Translations under genes and position numbers: made by a program
The notes under the pieces: generated by a model
The model's database searches: none
What the model saw: only the letters and a program-made list of their open reading frames with translations
What the model was told of the DNA's origin: nothing
In this document: positions 4,521 to 6,207 of the stretch, in pieces
Numbering within the stretch: position 1 is the stretch's first letter
How the letters are laid out: every line of letters starts with the position of its first letter
From: Promethearchaeota archaeon
GTDB taxonomy: Archaea > Asgardarchaeota > Lokiarchaeia > Sigyniarchaeales > Promethearchaeaceae
Reading direction: 5' to 3'
Assembly (NCBI GenBank): GCA_014729055.1
Contig: WJKO01000159.1
Span: forward strand, 1 to 6,207
Length of the DNA: 6,207 nucleotides

Positions 4521-5777
4521 ATGAAATCTCGTAATTTTATCCCCGTATATTTACTTGAAATAACAATTACCTTTATCGTTGGCGTTACAAGCACAGCAAT
4601 TTCAAACCATTTAATTCGAGATCTCTCGTATCCCGCATGGATCGCAAGTATAATAACCGCCGTCTTTTTTGTAGGGTTTTTTACGGCAACAATTACTATC
4701 GGAAATATTTCAGACAAAATAGAGCAAGATAAACTACTCAAAATTATTTTAACAAGCAAGATAGTATTAAATGGGTTATATCTGATACCAATTCTGTCAG
4801 ATTTCTATCTTATATTTTTTGGGGCGTTAATGTTCTTAGATGGGGCATTAAATGGACTCTTTTGGCCGACAGTTCAGAATTTCAGTGTATTGGCAGAGAA
4901 AAAAGGAGGTTCAATGCTTAAGAAGAAGTTTCTGGCAGGGTATAACTTGTCATGGAATCTTGGGTTCTTATGTGGTTCAATTAGCGGGACAGTATTTGTC
5001 TATATCACGAATTCAAATTACCAAGCACTTTATTTAGGTTTCATAGGAGCAATTGTAGGTACCGCTATTGCTTGGCGTTTTGCTCCAAGAACCATTAAAT
5101 TATTGAAAACAATAGCCTCAACTGATACTAAATTGCAAAGTACTACTACAAAACCCGAATCACTAGAAGATCTTAAAATATTTGATAATCAAACTGATAA
5201 AAAAAATCAAAAACACATTCAAAGATTAATAGACCATCCAATAAAGCTTGTAATGGCTGTTTTATTAACTCATTCTCTTATTGATGGTGCTTTATTAATT
5301 ATATTGCCTTTAAAAGTATTATTGGGCGATCATTGGATATTCTTCCTTGCTTTACTTAAATTACTCTCCCAGACAATCTCAACAACAAGTTTTTCTTATC
5401 TAAAAGATAAAATAACACTGCGCTATACCCTCATCGCAATAATATTCCTATTGAGTTCCTGGTTTTTCATATTATTTACTGCCAATGTTCTGTTTATGGC
5501 GCTGCTCTTGATTATTTCTGGATTTGGGCAAGGTATTATCTATACGCTTAACATGAAAATAATGTCTTATAAAGCGCAAACATTAGATACATCAAGACCG
5601 TTTGCCTTATTTCAGTCTATGATGTCAACTGGTAGGATCCTCGGACCTATTATAATTGGCGTTGGGGCACTAATTAACGTCAACGTCGGGGTTTTATTGC
5701 TAGTCTTGTATGATCTCACGATCTTACTAATTTTTATCTATTTTACATATTTTCAAGATAATTCAACAAGTGAATAA
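4521..5777 (+). CDS. Major facilitator superfamily transporter
   Basis: From the ATG at 4521 the protein has 418 residues, normal for a 12-helix MFS carrier. Two hydrophobic halves of about six helices are joined by a polar, Lys/Thr/Asp-rich cytoplasmic loop at about residues 190-240. The loop between helices 2 and 3 carries a recognisable motif A, GNISDKIEQDKL (61-72). Gly-rich segments such as ISGFGQGIIY (332-341) and GRILGPIIIG (371-380) fit the C-terminal half. The transported substrate cannot be told. The open frame extends to a TTG at 4494, but no SD precedes either start. The ATG is preferred because it begins nine codons later at a normal MFS N-terminus and lies downstream of the expected transcription start. 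It is probably its own unit, 187 bases after the PHP gene's stop by the TTG or 214 by the ATG. Confidence 0.88.
   Translation: MKSRNFIPVYLLEITITFIVGVTSTAISNHLIRDLSYPAWIASIITAVFFVGFFTATITIGNISDKIEQDKLLKIILTSKIVLNGLYLIPILSDFYLIFFGALMFLDGALNGLFWPTVQNFSVLAEKKGGSMLKKKFLAGYNLSWNLGFLCGSISGTVFVYITNSNYQALYLGFIGAIVGTAIAWRFAPRTIKLLKTIASTDTKLQSTTTKPESLEDLKIFDNQTDKKNQKHIQRLIDHPIKLVMAVLLTHSLIDGALLIILPLKVLLGDHWIFFLALLKLLSQTISTTSFSYLKDKITLRYTLIAIIFLLSSWFFILFTANVLFMALLLIISGFGQGIIYTLNMKIMSYKAQTLDTSRPFALFQSMMSTGRILGPIIIGVGALINVNVGVLLLVLYDLTILLIFIYFTYFQDNSTSE
4901..4916 (+). promoter_or_regulatory. Internal SD followed by in-frame ATG within the MFS gene
   Basis: AAAAGGAGGT (4901-4910) lies three bases before an in-frame ATG at 4914 (Met132). 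It is a better SD than the gene's own start has. It may be chance, since it encodes Lys-Gly-Gly. Confidence 0.25.
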
Positions 5778-5810
5778 TGTTTCTTTTGATTTTGATTGTA
5801 TTTCCTTATT
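5778..5810 (+). terminator. T-rich tract after the transporter
   Basis: Just after the MFS stop, several T runs follow (TTTCTTTTGATTTTGATTG, about 5780-5798), like archaeal U-tract terminators. No strong hairpin precedes them. Confidence 0.35.
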
Positions 5811-5863
5811 GAATGTAATTGATAACTTTAAAAATTAGAAAAAACGACTTCTTTCTTAGCTAG

Positions 5864-5930
5864 TTTTAAGAATATTTGATCTGGCGAATATTCTATCTGG
5901 CGATTATGACAAATATAAAGTATTTGGTGA
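5864..5930 (+). promoter_or_regulatory. Oxidoreductase promoter with 16-base tandem repeat
   Basis: AATATTTGATCTGGCG (5871-5886) is followed directly by AATATTCTATCTGGCG (5887-5902), 14 of 16 bases alike. A TATA-like TTTTAAGA (5864-5871) would start transcription near 5893, so the repeat covers the stretch between TATA and start, the usual place for a repressor operator. GGTGA (5926-5930) is an SD four bases before the ATG. Confidence 0.5.
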
Positions 5931-5934
5931 TTTA

Positions 5935-6207
5935 ATGAAAGAGTATGATTTAATTGTTGTAGGTTCAGGCGTAGGTTTAACAGTTCTCGGGCAAGGTTTA
6001 AATAGAGGGTGGAAATGTGCACTCATTGAAGATGCTAAAATGGGTGGTACGTGTTTGACACGGGGCTGTATCCCTTCGAAGGTATTAGTCCATCCTGCTG
6101 ATCTTATTAGAGAAGCCGAACATGCGAAAAAAATTGGATTAGACATAAATATTGAGAATATTGATTGGAAAACGATCTCGGACCGCGTATGGCACCAGAT
6201 AAACGAA
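5935..6207 (+). CDS. FAD-dependent pyridine nucleotide-disulfide oxidoreductase (N-terminal part)
   Basis: The first 91 residues run off the right edge. The protein opens with an FAD-binding Rossmann fold: YDLIVVGSGVGL (residues 4-15), then an acidic end of the second strand (ALIED, 29-33). The redox-active pair follows as C40-x4-C45 in GGTCLTRGCIPSK, the signature of class I disulfide oxidoreductases (dihydrolipoamide dehydrogenase, mercuric reductase, mycothione reductase). The third Rossmann position is Leu15 rather than Gly, and VLVHPADL follows the disulfide, both as I recall from archaeal Lpd/mercuric-reductase-like proteins. These enzymes pass electrons from NAD(P)H through FAD to a disulfide. 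The exact substrate needs the missing C-terminal half with the His-Glu dyad. The ATG at 5935 fits the fold start, and GGTGA lies four bases upstream. An in-frame stop at 5857-5859 and no other start codon in between confirm it. Confidence 0.9.
   Translation, partial: MKEYDLIVVGSGVGLTVLGQGLNRGWKCALIEDAKMGGTCLTRGCIPSKVLVHPADLIREAEHAKKIGLDINIENIDWKTISDRVWHQINE

Noticed and set aside
4442..4759. Minus-strand 105-codon hydrophobic open frame
   Set aside because: It is antisense to the MFS gene; hydrophobicity mirrors the transporter helices.
4852..5037. Plus-strand 61-codon open frame
   Set aside because: Out-of-frame shadow inside the MFS gene with no family features.
5828..6146. Two minus-strand open frames (5828-6022 and 5904-6146)
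   Set aside because: Both are antisense to the oxidoreductase or its promoter, whose FAD and disulfide motifs are clear.

Overview
The window is AT-rich DNA and probably archaeal. Several starts have TATA-like boxes at archaeal spacing: a TTTTAAAT box sits about 27 bases upstream of the first minus-strand ATG, which has no ribosome binding site. Other genes have good Shine-Dalgarno (SD) sites. The gene set (T4 Rnl2-like RNA ligase, glycyl radical enzyme activase, PHP phosphatase, small zinc ribbon, archaeal-type disulfide oxidoreductase) would fit an anaerobic archaeon, perhaps of the Asgard group. That placement is an inference with low confidence; no rRNA or marker gene is present.

Layout. 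Bases 1-656 (minus) hold the N-terminal 218 residues of a polytopic membrane protein that runs off the left edge. A compact divergent promoter separates it from a 79-residue zinc-ribbon protein (738-977, plus). Convergent to that is an RNA ligase (1037-1969, minus). Its first 89 residues, including the catalytic lysine, lie upstream of the first ATG, GTG or TTG in frame, so simple gene calling truncates it. Next is a 455-base non-coding stretch (1970-2424) with two tandem hairpins (2053-2096) and a GC-richer, nested inverted-repeat region (about 2204-2350) that looks like a structured RNA. Then come a glycyl radical enzyme activase (2425-3399, minus), a divergent regulatory region with a 15-base exact direct repeat, and a PHP-domain phosphoesterase (3506-4306, plus). 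A startless 42-codon open stretch (4335-4463, minus) may be a gene remnant. The window ends with an MFS transporter (4521-5777, plus) and the first 91 residues of an FAD/NAD(P) disulfide oxidoreductase (5935 onward, plus), preceded by a 16-base tandem repeat over its likely promoter.

How the genes relate. Most genes seem to be single transcription units with their own promoters, so a shared pathway cannot be claimed. The activase has no glycyl radical enzyme partner here. The most interesting unit is the Rnl2-type RNA ligase with a candidate structured RNA directly upstream, between it and the activase on the same strand. A functional link between the two is only a hypothesis.
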